Numbered from the stretch's first letter, positions 31,396-40,111 are shown. The stretch is DNA of 64,000 bases from Mesorhizobium qingshengii (GCF_900103325.1 NZ_FMXM01000003.1:372001-436000), one strand, 5' to 3'. Notes: generated from the sequence alone by a model not told the origin. Numbers and translations: made by a program.

Positions 31396-31434
31396 CCGAC
31401 CGGTGCTATCGTCGGTTGCGAGGGATTTGCCGGT

Positions 31435-31917
31435 ATGACGCCCACTGCACAGACTTTTCCCGACTCCGAAAGGGCTCTTGCCGGCGCCCAGTTCGCCGAC
31501 CGATACGTGCTGACAACCGATGGTCTCGCACTGACCGCGATTGGCGCGGCAGAACGCGTCCTAGGGCGAACACCGCGATGGGTCGGCCGGCTCATGCTGC
31601 TACGCAACCTCGCCGTCAGGCCATTTGGGCTGAAAACGGGGCCAGAACCCGACGTCCCGCCGGAACGCAGGATCGGCATATTTCCGCTCATCAGCCAGGC
31701 ACCCGGCAGGGTCGTCCTTGGTCTGGACGACCTGCATCTCGATTTCCGTATCCTGGTGGAGGTGAACGACCTCGGCGCGGGCCGGCAGGAGGTGGCCGCG
31801 TCGACGATCGTGAAGACGCACAACCTGCTTGGGCGGACGTATCTCGCCATCATCAAGCCGTTTCACCGGATCATCGTTCCGGCGATGCTGGCTCAGGTTT
31901 TGATCAAGGAGGGTTAA
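31435..31917 (+). CDS. DUF2867-like protein
   Basis: A 160-residue protein. ADRYVLTTDGLALTAIGAAE and PRWVGRLMLLRNLAVRPFGLKTG follow the DUF2867 pattern as I know it, and KTHNLLGRTYLAIIKPFHRIIVP is the typical C-terminus. No signal peptide. The function is unknown. Its stop overlaps the stop of the convergent TraB/GumN gene (TTAA). It lies between that gene and a remnant of a second copy, so it may have arrived by insertion. Confidence 0.7.
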   Translation: MTPTAQTFPDSERALAGAQFADRYVLTTDGLALTAIGAAERVLGRTPRWVGRLMLLRNLAVRPFGLKTGPEPDVPPERRIGIFPLISQAPGRVVLGLDDLHLDFRILVEVNDLGAGRQEVAASTIVKTHNLLGRTYLAIIKPFHRIIVPAMLAQVLIKEG

Positions 31918-32987
31918 AGCCCCACCGCCGTGACAGTATAGCCTGCTTTGCGGAAATCCTCGACCAGCCCGTCCGGGCCGGACAAATGCAGTGCGCCGAC
32001 CGCCATGAAGGCATTGCCTTTGGCAAGGATCGGTCCGGCATGGTCGACCATCACCTTGTTGCGGCTGGTGATCATGGTTTCCTCGAACGCCGCGTAGCTG
32101 CCGGCCTGGTCGCCTTTCGCGTCGGGAAGCACGGCGCGAAACAACGGCCAGAACATGCCGGTCTCGCCGTGCTGGTAAAGCACGATCATGGTCTCGTTGA
32201 CGTCGTTGACCTTGTCGCCAAGCTTCACTGTATCGACGAGCCCTTTCATGTGAAAGGCGAGCGGCAGGGAGGCCATGGCGCGGAGCTGGCTGGCAGCCGT
32301 TTCCAACCCTTCCACCGGCTTGCCCGCGGCCTTGGCACTTTCCGCCAGCTTGACGTCGAGCACCGGTGCGCCGCCCGACTGGCGGGCGAGTTCGCATGCC
32401 GGCAGTGCCAGCATCGCCGACAGCAGCCACGGCTTCATCTTGGCGACCGTCAATGGCGGAATACCGCGCGCGTCGAGCGCGCTGTTCATGGCCGCGGCAT
32501 CGTCCGGCGACAGCAACGACGACAGCGTCGTGTTGTCGGTGAACATCATCAGGTCCGGCTCCTTGAGCATCGCAGCCATCATCTTCTGCTTGTCGAGCAC
32601 GTCGGTGGTCTCGATGACGATGGTGCCGGCGGCATCAAAGGCCGTCTGCGCGGCGGGCGGCAGCGCTGTCACGCGCGGGTCGGTCATGTGCATGGTGCCA
32701 AACAGGAAGGACGGCTTTTCGCCCGGCCTCTCCAGCTTCCACAGCAGGCCCTTGCCGTTCGGCGTGGCGGCGGCTTCGGCTTCGATCTTGCGGTAGGTGG
32801 CCGGATCGTCCTTCTGCAGGGCCGACAGCATGTCGGCGCCGGTGCAGGTCGGAATTTCGGCATGCGCCCTGCCGACTGCAAACAGCAGGGCGGCGAGGAA
32901 GGACAGGAAAAAAAGCACGTTGAGCGCCACGAGCAGCTTCAGCGAGATGAGAGCCGCGCGGTCGGCGACGGCGATGACGCGTTTCAT
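31914..32987 (-). CDS. TraB/GumN family protein
   Basis: A 357-residue protein with an N-terminal membrane segment or signal (LLVALNVLFFLSFLAALLFA). Conserved segments include SFLFGTMHMTDPRVTALP with the GxxH motif, and at the C-terminus NAFMAVGALHLSGPDGLVEDF, both diagnostic of the TraB/GumN (TIKI-like) fold. Related proteins are suspected metalloproteases. The start is placed at 32987 because the alternative ATG at 33011 lies inside a palindromic repeat. Confidence 0.8.
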   Translation of the reverse strand: MKRVIAVADRAALISLKLLVALNVLFFLSFLAALLFAVGRAHAEIPTCTGADMLSALQKDDPATYRKIEAEAAATPNGKGLLWKLERPGEKPSFLFGTMHMTDPRVTALPPAAQTAFDAAGTIVIETTDVLDKQKMMAAMLKEPDLMMFTDNTTLSSLLSPDDAAAMNSALDARGIPPLTVAKMKPWLLSAMLALPACELARQSGGAPVLDVKLAESAKAAGKPVEGLETAASQLRAMASLPLAFHMKGLVDTVKLGDKVNDVNETMIVLYQHGETGMFWPLFRAVLPDAKGDQAGSYAAFEETMITSRNKVMVDHAGPILAKGNAFMAVGALHLSGPDGLVEDFRKAGYTVTAVGL

Positions 32988-33007
32988 GGCTCTATTTTCG
33001 CGCTCGA

Positions 33008-33051
33008 CCATGATCTCTTCCCGAAAACCGGTCCACTTTTCCGGATCATGG
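33008..33051. repeat. Short palindromic element (GATCATG type)
   Basis: CCATGATC at the left and GATCATGG at the right are perfectly complementary ends, with the core CGAAAACCGG...CCACTTTTCCGG between. It belongs to the dispersed family described in the findings. It lies just upstream of the TraB/GumN start. Confidence 0.8.
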
Positions 33052-33122
33052 TCTGGTCTAGGATCAAAAAGCGGCGAAACGGTTAACCTGCGTGGCGAAA
33101 TTGTCTTGGACGAAGCCGCCGG

Positions 33123-34061
33123 TCACGCGCGGGGATGGGCGGACTCGTAGATTTCGAGCAGCCTCGCGGTGTCGACGCCGGTGTAGATCTGCGTCGTCGA
33201 CAGGCTGGCGTGGCCCAGGAGTTCCTGGATGGTGCGCAGGTCGCCGCCGCGGCCGAGCAGATGCGTGGCGAAGGAATGGCGCAGCGCATGCGGCGTCGCC
33301 GTGTCGGGCAGGTTGAGCGCGGAGCGCAGTTTCGCCATGTCGCGCTGGACGATGGCCGGGTTGAGCGGACCGCCGCGGGCGCCGCGAAATAGCAGCCCCT
33401 TCGGGTCGAGATGATATGGACACAGCCGTCTGTATTCGGCAATCGCACGCAGCGCCACCGGCAGCACCGGCACCAGCCGCGTCTTGCCACCCTTGCCGGT
33501 GACCCGCAGCACGGTGTCGGCCGCCGACGCCAGATCGGCGCCGGCCAGGCCGAGCGCCTCGGAAATGCGCAGGCCCGAGCCGTAGAGCAGTGTCAGCACG
33601 GCGGCGTTGCGAGCAGCGATCCAGGGTTCCTCGGCCAGTTGGCCTTCGACGGACACGACATGCTTTGCATCGCTCGCCGTCAACGGTTTCGGCAGCGACT
33701 TGGGCTGGCGCGGGGCGCGCAGGGCCGTGGCGCCAGCGGCATTGACGAGGCCGCGCCGCTCGAGGAAACGCAACAGCGAACGGATGCCGGCCAGCCCGCG
33801 ACCAAGCGTGCGGGCGCCGGCGCCGGCGTTGCGCCGGGCAGCGAGGAAGCCGCGCAGGTCGGCCGGGCGCAGATTGGCGATGTCGGCAATGCCGGGCGAG
33901 CCGCCGCAATGGCCGGTTAGAAAATGCAGGAACTGGCGGGTATCGCGCTCATAGGCTTCGACGGTCTCGGGCGACAGCCGGCGTTCGCGCGCCAGCATCT
34001 TCAGCCAGCTTTCGCGCGCCGCCTGCAGATCGGGTTTTGCCGGGATGAGGAATTCCTGCAT
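33123..34061 (-). CDS. xerC: Tyrosine recombinase XerC
   Basis: A 312-residue site-specific recombinase that resolves chromosome dimers at dif together with XerD. Catalytic residues are R165 (GLRISEAL), K190 or K193, H258 and R261 (HALRHSFATH), H284 (LGHASLSTT) and Y293 (QIYTG). Length and N-terminal SAM-like domain fit the family. The assignment to XerC over XerD is by general resemblance. It stands alone between two palindromic repeats. Confidence 0.88.
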   Translation of the reverse strand: MQEFLIPAKPDLQAARESWLKMLARERRLSPETVEAYERDTRQFLHFLTGHCGGSPGIADIANLRPADLRGFLAARRNAGAGARTLGRGLAGIRSLLRFLERRGLVNAAGATALRAPRQPKSLPKPLTASDAKHVVSVEGQLAEEPWIAARNAAVLTLLYGSGLRISEALGLAGADLASAADTVLRVTGKGGKTRLVPVLPVALRAIAEYRRLCPYHLDPKGLLFRGARGGPLNPAIVQRDMAKLRSALNLPDTATPHALRHSFATHLLGRGGDLRTIQELLGHASLSTTQIYTGVDTARLLEIYESAHPRA

Positions 34062-34084
34062 GACATGCTTTCATTCTTTGTCTC

Positions 34085-34133
34085 ATGCATGTCGTTGTCG
34101 CCAAAACCGGAGCCACTTTTGGGCGACATGCAT
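34085..34133. repeat. Short palindromic element (ATGCATGTCG type)
   Basis: ATGCATGTCG and CGACATGCAT are perfect 10-bp inverted ends around a CCAAAACCGG...CCACTTTTGG core. It lies in the gap between the divergent xerC and rimM genes. Confidence 0.85.
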
Positions 34134-34233
34134 TCCCGGCCACTTTCCTGCGGCCGGGTTAGGAAGCGGTGAAGAGCGCGTCATTGAAATGACAATCGGG
34201 GAGCGTTAGAGCAAAGCCAAAGGATTTCATGCC

Positions 34234-34833
34234 ATGAACAAGCCCCAGAACCCTGTCCAGATGGCCGTGATCGGCGCCGCCCACGGCATCAAGGGCGAGT
34301 TGCGGGTGAAAACCTTCACCGGCGAGCCGCTGGCGCTGGCCGACTATGGACCGCTCTACGCCAAGGATGGCCGCGCCTTCCAGATCGTCGACATCCGACC
34401 CGCCAACACCGTCGTCGTGGTCCGCTTCAAAGGCATCAGCGATCGCAACGCCGCCGAGGCGCTGGCCGGCACGGAATTGTTCGTCGATCGCTCGGTGCTG
34501 CCGGACGATGACGAGGAGGACGAATTCTACCATGCCGACCTGATCGGGCTGGAGGTCCGGGACGACACCGGCGCTGACATCGGCAAGGTCGTCGCGGTGC
34601 ACAATTTCGGCGGTGGCGACATCCTCGATGTGACGCTGGGCGGGCGCAAGGGCGTGCTGATCCCGTTCACGCAGGCCGCCGTGCCGCAAGTGTCGCTCGC
34701 CGAGGGTTTTGTCCGCGTTGATCCGGCAGCCGCCGGGCTCATTGAAGACGAGGATGGCGATGCGCCTGGCGAAGAAGGCTTCGACCCGAAGGGTAGGCCG
34801 CGCGGACCAAGGGACGCCGGGGGCAACCGGTGA
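34234..34833 (+). CDS. rimM: Ribosome maturation factor RimM
   Basis: A 199-residue protein needed for maturation of the 30S subunit head. The N-terminal domain starts [22 protein letters not shown], and the PRC-barrel has [21 protein letters not shown] and [10 protein letters not shown], all diagnostic. A charged tail of about 35 residues follows. The stop overlaps the trmD GTG start. The rpsP gene that often precedes rimM is not here. Confidence 0.95.
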   Translation: MNKPQNPVQMAVIGAAHGIKGELRVKTFTGEPLALADYGPLYAKDGRAFQIVDIRPANTVVVVRFKGISDRNAAEALAGTELFVDRSVLPDDDEEDEFYHADLIGLEVRDDTGADIGKVVAVHNFGGGDILDVTLGGRKGVLIPFTQAAVPQVSLAEGFVRVDPAAAGLIEDEDGDAPGEEGFDPKGRPRGPRDAGGNR

Positions 34834-35528
34834 CGTTCAAGGCCTCGGTGCTGACGCTTTATCCCGAGATGTTTCCCGGCGCGCTCGGCCTGTCGCTGGC
34901 CGGGCGGGCGCTGGAGGCGGGCACATGGTCGCTTGAGGCGATCCAGATCCGCGACTTCGCCGCCGATCGTCACCGCACCGTCGACGACACGCCGGCCGGC
35001 GGCGGCGCCGGCATGGTGATGCGCGCCGACGTCCTGGCGAAAGCCATCGACCACGCCTCGCCGCCGGGCGATGCGCGGCCACGGTTGTTGATGAGCCCAC
35101 GCGGCAAGCCGCTGACACAGGCGCGCGTGCGCGACCTGGCCGCCGGGCCGGGTGCGGTTATCCTCTGCGGCCGCTTCGAGGGTGTCGACCAGCGGCTGAT
35201 CGAAGCTCGGAACCTGGAAGAGGTCTCGATCGGCGATTTCATCCTCTCGGGCGGCGAGCCGGCGGCCCTTGTTCTGCTCGACGCGGTGGTACGGCTGTTG
35301 CCCGGCGTCATGGGCAACGCGGTGTCTGGCGAGGAGGAAAGCTTCGAGAATGGCCTGCTCGAACATCCGCACTACACGCGGCCGCAGGAATTTGAAGGAA
35401 GGCCAATTCCCGAGGTGCTGATTTCCGGCAATCACAAGAAGATCGCCGCATGGCGGCGGGCGGAGTCGGAAGCGCTGACGAAGGAGCGGCGGCCCGACCT
35501 GTTGGTCGCTCAGCCTTTGGCAAAATAG
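34830..35528 (+). CDS. trmD: tRNA (guanine-37-N1) methyltransferase TrmD
   Basis: A 232-residue SPOUT methyltransferase that methylates G37 of tRNA to prevent frameshifts. [31 protein letters not shown] and the knot segment [17 protein letters not shown] are diagnostic. It starts with GTG at 34830, overlapping the rimM stop (GTGA). Its last 19 bp overlap the 3' end of the convergent transporter gene. Confidence 0.95.
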   Translation: MTFKASVLTLYPEMFPGALGLSLAGRALEAGTWSLEAIQIRDFAADRHRTVDDTPAGGGAGMVMRADVLAKAIDHASPPGDARPRLLMSPRGKPLTQARVRDLAAGPGAVILCGRFEGVDQRLIEARNLEEVSIGDFILSGGEPAALVLLDAVVRLLPGVMGNAVSGEEESFENGLLEHPHYTRPQEFEGRPIPEVLISGNHKKIAAWRRAESEALTKERRPDLLVAQPLAK

Positions 35529-36262
35529 TAAAAGGCGAGAAACAGGCCGACGGCGACGACGAAGCCGCGCACCACAGTCTGCGGCACGCGCCTGGCGATC
35601 CAGACGCCGGCATAGCCGCCGAGCGCGCCGCCCGGGATCATGATGATCGCCTGCGGCCAGGCAACGACGCCGCCCGAGACGAAGACGACGATCGCCACCG
35701 CGGCGATGACGATGGCCAGCATGTTCTTCAGCGCGTTCAGCCGGTGATAGTCGCCAGCCTGGGTCAGGCCGAGCGTGGCCAGCATCATCACGCCCATGCC
35801 GGCGCCAAAGAAGCCGCCATAGATGGCGGTGACGAACTGCGCCAGGGAGCCGGCCAGCGAGCCGACGGCCGCTTCGTGCCCCGGTTCTGGCGCCGGCTTC
35901 AGCCACGGCCCGGCGGCAAACAGCGCCGTCGCGCCCAACAGCAGCCACGGCACCAGGGCGCGGAAGGACGGGTTGTCGAGCGCCAGCAAGATCAGCGCGC
36001 CGGCCAGCGCGCCGGCCGCCGAAATCAGGCAGAGCAGCAGCGCGCCGCGCCAGAAATGCCTGATGTCGTCCGAGTAGGCGAGCGTCGAGGTGATGTAGCC
36101 TGGAAATTGCGTGACCGAGGAGGTGGCGTTGGCGACGATCGGCGGCAGGCCGACCAATGTCATGGCGCCGAAGGTGATGAAGGTGCCGCCGCCGGCGACC
36201 GCGTTGGCGGCGCCTGACAGAAAGCCCGCGAGGAAAAGCAGGATGGCATCGAAGAAAGACAT
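35510..36262 (-). CDS. TauE/SafE-family membrane transporter
   Basis: A 250-residue membrane protein with about seven to eight segments. The N-terminal [25 protein letters not shown] and the second-half [20 protein letters not shown] are the paired repeats of the TauE/SafE (DUF81) family. Members export sulfite, sulfoacetate or other small anions; the substrate here is unknown. It converges with trmD with a short overlap. Confidence 0.85.
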   Translation of the reverse strand: MSFFDAILLFLAGFLSGAANAVAGGGTFITFGAMTLVGLPPIVANATSSVTQFPGYITSTLAYSDDIRHFWRGALLLCLISAAGALAGALILLALDNPSFRALVPWLLLGATALFAAGPWLKPAPEPGHEAAVGSLAGSLAQFVTAIYGGFFGAGMGVMMLATLGLTQAGDYHRLNALKNMLAIVIAAVAIVVFVSGGVVAWPQAIIMIPGGALGGYAGVWIARRVPQTVVRGFVVAVGLFLAFYYFAKG

Positions 36263-36573
36263 GAGGAAGCCGCCGTGGAAAACTATGCCAGGCCCGGCTT
36301 AGGAAGCTTGGCACGTGGGCGCAACCCCGCACCGGAAGATTGCGATGATGGCACGCGCGCAAAAAAGACTCGGGCCAAGGCGTGACAAAGCGCTGAAATA
36401 GCTGTATGTGCCCGCCGAACCGGAAGAAGAATCTGCCGGACCCGTCAACAATGACGGTGTAGTCGCCCCTGCCCGATGTCTCAGGACAAAGGGCATAGCC
36501 GAGCGGTCAATGGAACTGCAAGGCGAGTGTCGGACGCTCTGACTGTCGGAAGAACAAGAAGTGGACTTTTGAG
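36263..36573 (+). other. Intergenic leader of rplS
   Basis: This 311-bp stretch between the divergent TauE-like gene and rplS must contain the rplS promoter and leader. I find no clear -35/-10 pair, tRNA or conserved protein frame. A short hairpin-prone run (CGGACGCTCTGACTGTCGG) lies near the rplS start. Nothing else is supported. Confidence 0.4.
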
Positions 36574-37095
36574 ATGGATATCCTCCGTCAGCTCGAGGCC
36601 GAACAGGCCGCCAAGATCGAAGCCAAGCGCAAGCTTCCCGAATTCCAGCCCGGCGACACCGTGCGCGTCCAGGTCCGCGTGACCGAAGGCACCCGCACCC
36701 GCGTCCAGGCCTATGAGGGCGTCGTCATCGCCCGCGCCGGCTCCGGCTTCCAGGAAAATTTCACCGTCCGCAAGATCTCCTACGGCGAAGGCGTCGAGCG
36801 CGTGTTCCCGGTCTACTCGCCGATGGTCGAAGGCGTGGAGATCGTGCGTCGCGGCAAGGTGCGTCGCGCCAAGCTCTATTACCTGCGCGATCGCCGCGGC
36901 AAGTCGGCCCGTATTTCGGAAAACACCGGCGTGCGCGCCCGCAAGCTGAACGACGAGGAGCGCGATGCGCTGAACGCCGAGAAGGCCCGCATCGAAGCCG
37001 AGAAGGTGGCCGCCGCCGAGGCGCTGGCCGTCGAGAAGGCCGCCCAGGACGCCGCCGAGAAGAAGGCCGCCGCTGAAGCGACCCCGGCGGAATAA
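36574..37095 (+). CDS. rplS: Large ribosomal subunit protein bL19
   Basis: A 173-residue ribosomal protein. The L19 core includes [42 protein letters not shown] and [23 protein letters not shown]. About 50 extra C-terminal residues are a Glu/Ala/Lys-rich helix ([20 protein letters not shown]), a tail also seen in relatives. The protein is therefore longer than the common 115-130. A strong terminator follows the stop at once. Confidence 0.96.
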   Translation: MDILRQLEAEQAAKIEAKRKLPEFQPGDTVRVQVRVTEGTRTRVQAYEGVVIARAGSGFQENFTVRKISYGEGVERVFPVYSPMVEGVEIVRRGKVRRAKLYYLRDRRGKSARISENTGVRARKLNDEERDALNAEKARIEAEKVAAAEALAVEKAAQDAAEKKAAAEATPAE

Positions 37096-37114
37096 GGTTT
37101 TCGTCAGCATGTTC

Positions 37115-37141
37115 AAAAAGGCGGCTTCGGCCGCCTTTTTT
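37115..37141 (+). terminator. Intrinsic terminator of rplS
   Basis: AAAAAGGCGGC-TTCG-GCCGCCTTTTTT: a GC stem with a tetraloop and T-run, 20 bp after the rplS stop. Confidence 0.92.
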
Positions 37142-37180
37142 CGTTTGAAGGCCATGCCTGGTCGGAATCGCTGGTTGACT

Positions 37181-37223
37181 CCAGTTACCTTGTACACTAA
37201 TTAATCGTGTACAAGATAACTGG
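37181..37223. promoter_or_regulatory. Operator of ohr-ohrR (OhrR-type inverted repeat)
   Basis: Arms CCAGTTAcCTTGTACAC and GTGTACAAGaTAACTGG are 17 bp long with one mismatch, around a 9-bp A/T spacer (TAATTAATC). It ends 10 bp before the ohr ATG. OhrR proteins bind inverted repeats with TACAA/TTGTA-like halves at the ohr promoter, so peroxide-relieved repression of ohr-ohrR is the likely role. The inner arms alone (CTTGTACAC) are perfect. Confidence 0.75.
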
Positions 37224-37232
37224 AGAAGCGAA

Positions 37233-37667
37233 ATGCCCGCACTGTATTCCACCCAAGCCCGCGCCGTCGGCGGCCGCGCCGGTCATGTCCAGAGCGACGA
37301 CGGCCTGCTCAGCCTCGACCTTGCCATGCCCAAGGAGCTTGGCGGCAAGGGCGGCGCCACCAATCCCGAGCAGCTTTTCGCCGCCGGCTACGCCGCCTGC
37401 TTCGAAAGCGCCATGCGCTTCATCGCCGGCAAGCAGAAGCTGCCGCTGCAGGACGCCTCGGTGACGGCCAATGTCAGCCTGCACGCCAACGCGCAGGGTG
37501 GCTTTGTGCTTGGCGTCTCGCTCACGGCCGAAACGAAAGGTCTTGATCAGGCGGCGGCGGAAGCGCTTGTATCGGCGGCGCACCAGGTTTGCCCCTATTC
37601 CAACGCCATCAAGGGCAACATCGAGGTGGCGCTTTCGGCAAAGGCGCTTCCAGCAAAGGCAGCATGA
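37233..37667 (+). CDS. ohr: Organic hydroperoxide resistance protein Ohr
   Basis: A 144-residue thiol peroxidase of the Ohr/OsmC family. The two redox cysteines are C56 (GYAACFESAM) and C120 (HQVCPYSNAIKGN). The N-terminal LYSTQARAVGGRAGHV and LAMPKELGGKG are diagnostic of Ohr. It detoxifies organic and fatty-acid peroxides with lipoylated electron donors. The stop overlaps the ohrR start (ATGA). Confidence 0.95.
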   Translation: MPALYSTQARAVGGRAGHVQSDDGLLSLDLAMPKELGGKGGATNPEQLFAAGYAACFESAMRFIAGKQKLPLQDASVTANVSLHANAQGGFVLGVSLTAETKGLDQAAAEALVSAAHQVCPYSNAIKGNIEVALSAKALPAKAA

Positions 37668-38164
37668 CCACCAGAACGACACTCTCGCCCCTGGACGTCC
37701 CGGCGGATTTCGCCGGGATACCGAAGCTCGCGCAGCATCTCTGCTTCGCGCTCTATTCGGCGAGCGGGCTGATGACGAAGCTATATCGGCCGCTGCTCGA
37801 GCCGCTCGGCCTGACCTATCCGCAATATCTGGCCATGCTGGCGCTGTGGGAGCATGCGCCACGCACCGTCGGCGAGGTTGGCGAAACGCTGGGGCTGGAT
37901 TCGGCAACGCTGACGCCGCTGCTCAAGCGCCTGGAGGCGAACGGCATGGTGACGCGCCGGCGCGATCCCGCCGACGAACGTCGGGTTCTGGTCGAGCCGA
38001 CGCCCCAGGGCCAGGCGCTGCGCGAGAGCGCCAAGGCGGTGTCGGCGGCGATGCGGTGCCATTCGCCGCTCGATGACGACGAGCTCAAATCCCTGCATCA
38101 CACCTTGACCCGGCTGATCGACGGGTTGCGTGAAGCCACTGCCTCCGCGCCGGACCACGATTGA
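37664..38164 (+). CDS. ohrR: MarR-family peroxide sensor OhrR
   Basis: A 166-residue winged-helix regulator. LCFALYSASGLMTKLYRPLLEPLGLTYPQYLAML is split here into LCFALYSASG and LTYPQYLAML; both are OhrR hallmarks. The sensing cysteine is C27. The DNA-recognition region is GLDSATLTPLLKRLEANGMV. A further Cys lies near position 126. It is coupled to ohr and probably represses both genes through the operator at 37181. Confidence 0.92.
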   Translation: MTTRTTLSPLDVPADFAGIPKLAQHLCFALYSASGLMTKLYRPLLEPLGLTYPQYLAMLALWEHAPRTVGEVGETLGLDSATLTPLLKRLEANGMVTRRRDPADERRVLVEPTPQGQALRESAKAVSAAMRCHSPLDDDELKSLHHTLTRLIDGLREATASAPDHD

Positions 38165-38336
38165 CGGGACCGCAAGGATCGTTCCGAAATCCGGGGAATG
38201 AAGGCACCGGAATCCGCTTTCGCATGAGCTGACGCAGCGGACCGTCTTGCATGGCGCTTGCGGAAAGCTAAAGTCGGCGCCGGATTTCCTGCAAGCCCGG
38301 CCCATGTCCGGGCCATTCAATTTCCGGGAGTGTGTC

Positions 38337-39134
38337 ATGACCAAATCGAAACTGCTGCTGGCCGGCCTGCTTGCCCTCATCCTGGCGCCCGTCGCCGCCT
38401 TCGCGCAGGCGTTGCCCGATCTCGGCGGCAAGAAGGTGGTGGTGGTGACCGAAAACGCCTATCCGCCGCTGCAGTTCATCGACGCCAAGACGGGAAAACA
38501 GATCGGCTGGGAATATGACGCGATGAACGAGATCGCCAAGCGGCTAAATTTCAAGGTCGAGTACCAGAACACCTCCTGGGACGCGATGATCCAGGCGGTT
38601 TCCGACAACCAGTACAACATCGGCATGACCGGCATCACCATCAAGGACGACCGCAAGGAGAAGGTCGATTTCTCCGATCCCTACATGCGCTCGGAACAGT
38701 TCATGCTGGTGCGTGGCGACGAAAGCCGCTTCACCGACGCCAAGACGTTCGGCGCCTTCAAGGACGGGCTGATCGGCGCGCAGGCCGGCACGACGCCCTT
38801 CTACACCGCCGTCTACAGCGTGCTCGACGGCAATGAGCAGAACCCGCGCATCAAGCTGTTCGAGACCTTTGGCGCCACGGTGCAGGCGCTGAAGTCCGGC
38901 GACGTCGATGTCGTGCTGACCGACGGCACCGCCGGCAAAGGCTATGTCGACGCCTCGGAAGGCAAGCTGAAGCTGATCGGCGGACCGCTCGGCACCGAGG
39001 ATTTCGGCTTCATCTTCCCGAAAGGGTCGGACCTGGTGAAGCCGGTCAACGCCGCGATCGCGGCGCTCAAGGCGGATGGGACGCTCGAGGCGCTCAACAA
39101 GAAATGGTTCCTCGACTACAAGATGGGGCAGTAG
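38337..39134 (+). CDS. Polar amino-acid ABC transporter, periplasmic binding protein
   Basis: A 265-residue binding protein with a signal peptide ending near AFAQA. ENAYPPLQFIDAKTGKQIGW and MNEIAKRLNFKVEYQNTSWD define the PAAT family (SBP_bac_3). NQYNIGMTGITIKDDRKEKV continues the standard fold. The amino-acid type cannot be told. The start at 38337 (after GGGAG) begins the signal peptide. The permease follows 83 bp downstream. Confidence 0.88.
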   Translation: MTKSKLLLAGLLALILAPVAAFAQALPDLGGKKVVVVTENAYPPLQFIDAKTGKQIGWEYDAMNEIAKRLNFKVEYQNTSWDAMIQAVSDNQYNIGMTGITIKDDRKEKVDFSDPYMRSEQFMLVRGDESRFTDAKTFGAFKDGLIGAQAGTTPFYTAVYSVLDGNEQNPRIKLFETFGATVQALKSGDVDVVLTDGTAGKGYVDASEGKLKLIGGPLGTEDFGFIFPKGSDLVKPVNAAIAALKADGTLEALNKKWFLDYKMGQ

Positions 39135-39170
39135 TCCGTCTTGTTGCGCGCATTGCATGAGGATCGCGCG

Positions 39171-39220
39171 CTAGAACTTGTAGCGGAACGCGACTGTCGT
39201 TTCGCCGGCAGCGCCTGATG
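39171..39220 (-). pseudogene. Possible 3' remnant of an outer-membrane protein gene
   Basis: The minus strand reads SGAAGETTVAFRYKF and a stop. A final alternating strand ending in Phe is the insertion signal of outer-membrane beta-barrel proteins. No longer frame precedes it; the permease gene occupies that DNA. A decayed gene end is the simplest reading, but 15 codons are weak evidence. Confidence 0.3.
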
Positions 39221-40030
39221 GCAACGCCTGCATCTTCCTCCAAGGCCGACTTCCCGTGGTGGCTTGTCGTGGCCGGGGCCATCGCGATCGCGGCGGCCGT
39301 CTTCGTCGCGACGAGCAACCTCTACGCCCAGGTCTTCGCCACCGTCGCCAAGGGCATCGGCATCACCATTTTCGTCACGGTGGTCGCTTTCGCGCTGGCG
39401 TCGGCCATTGGTCTCGGCGTCGCGCTGATGGGGCTGTCGGGCTCGCGCTGGCTGCGCCAGATCGCCCGCTTCTATGTCGAGATCATCCGCGGCGTGCCGA
39501 TCCTGGTGCTGCTGTTCTGGATCGCCTTCGCCGGCGCGCCGGCCTTCGTCGCGGCTTGGAACGCACTGACCGCGCCGCTGCAGAGTGCGGGTTTCTTCGG
39601 CGAACTTCTGGTGCGCGACGTATCGCTGTTGTGGCGCGCCATCATGGCGCTGACCATCGGCTATTCCGCCTTCATCTCTGAGGTTTTCCGCGCTGGCATC
39701 CAGGCGGTCGAGAAAGGCCAGATCGAGGCGGCGAAAGCGCTCGGGCTGAGCCGCTCGCAACGCTTCCGGCTGATCGTCTTTCCGCAGGCGATCCGCACCA
39801 TCCTGCCGCCGCTCGGCAATGATTTCGTCGCCATGGTCAAGGACTCGTCGCTGGTCTCGGTGCTCGGTGTCGCCGACATCACCCAGATGGGCAAGATCTA
39901 CGCCGCCGGCTCGTTCCGCTTCTTCGAAACCTATTCGATCGTCGCCTACATCTATCTCATCCTGACCGTCGGCCTGTCGCTTGCCTTGCGGGCGCTGGAG
40001 AAGCGGCTGCGCCGCCAGCATGAGGAATAG
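39218..40030 (+). CDS. Polar amino-acid ABC transporter permease
   Basis: A 270-residue permease with about five to six membrane segments. It has the EAA-type loop EAAKALGLSRSQRFRLIVFP, and the motif YVEIIRGVPILVLLFW is typical of the HisM/GlnP group. It pairs with the binding protein upstream. No ATP-binding gene follows within the window, so the ATPase must be encoded elsewhere or shared. Confidence 0.9.
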   Translation: MATPASSSKADFPWWLVVAGAIAIAAAVFVATSNLYAQVFATVAKGIGITIFVTVVAFALASAIGLGVALMGLSGSRWLRQIARFYVEIIRGVPILVLLFWIAFAGAPAFVAAWNALTAPLQSAGFFGELLVRDVSLLWRAIMALTIGYSAFISEVFRAGIQAVEKGQIEAAKALGLSRSQRFRLIVFPQAIRTILPPLGNDFVAMVKDSSLVSVLGVADITQMGKIYAAGSFRFFETYSIVAYIYLILTVGLSLALRALEKRLRRQHEE

Positions 40031-40063
40031 CGCGCGGCCAGGGATAGCGTTATCTTGGGGTTC

Positions 40064-40111
40064 ATGCATGTCGTTTCTCCAAACCGCTGCGCACGTTTGG
40101 GCGACATGCAT
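40064..40111. repeat. Short palindromic element (ATGCATGTCG type)
   Basis: ATGCATGTCG and CGACATGCAT are perfect 10-bp inverted ends. The core is CCAAACCGCTGCGCACGTTTGG. It lies between the permease and methyltransferase genes. Confidence 0.85.

Noticed and set aside
31317..31856. Minus-strand frame opposite the DUF2867 gene
   Set aside because: Its sequence is Arg/Ser-rich without a domain, while the plus-strand frame gives a DUF2867 pattern.
32988..33011. Longer start of the TraB/GumN gene at 33011
   Set aside because: That ATG and the good-looking ribosome site upstream lie inside a dispersed palindromic element, so they come from the repeat.
34527..36362. Minus-strand frame covering rimM, trmD and the TauE-like gene
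   Set aside because: Frame shadow; the true minus-strand gene here is the TauE/SafE gene in another frame.
36476..36682. Short frame overlapping the rplS leader
   Set aside because: It runs out of frame into rplS and has no conserved sequence.
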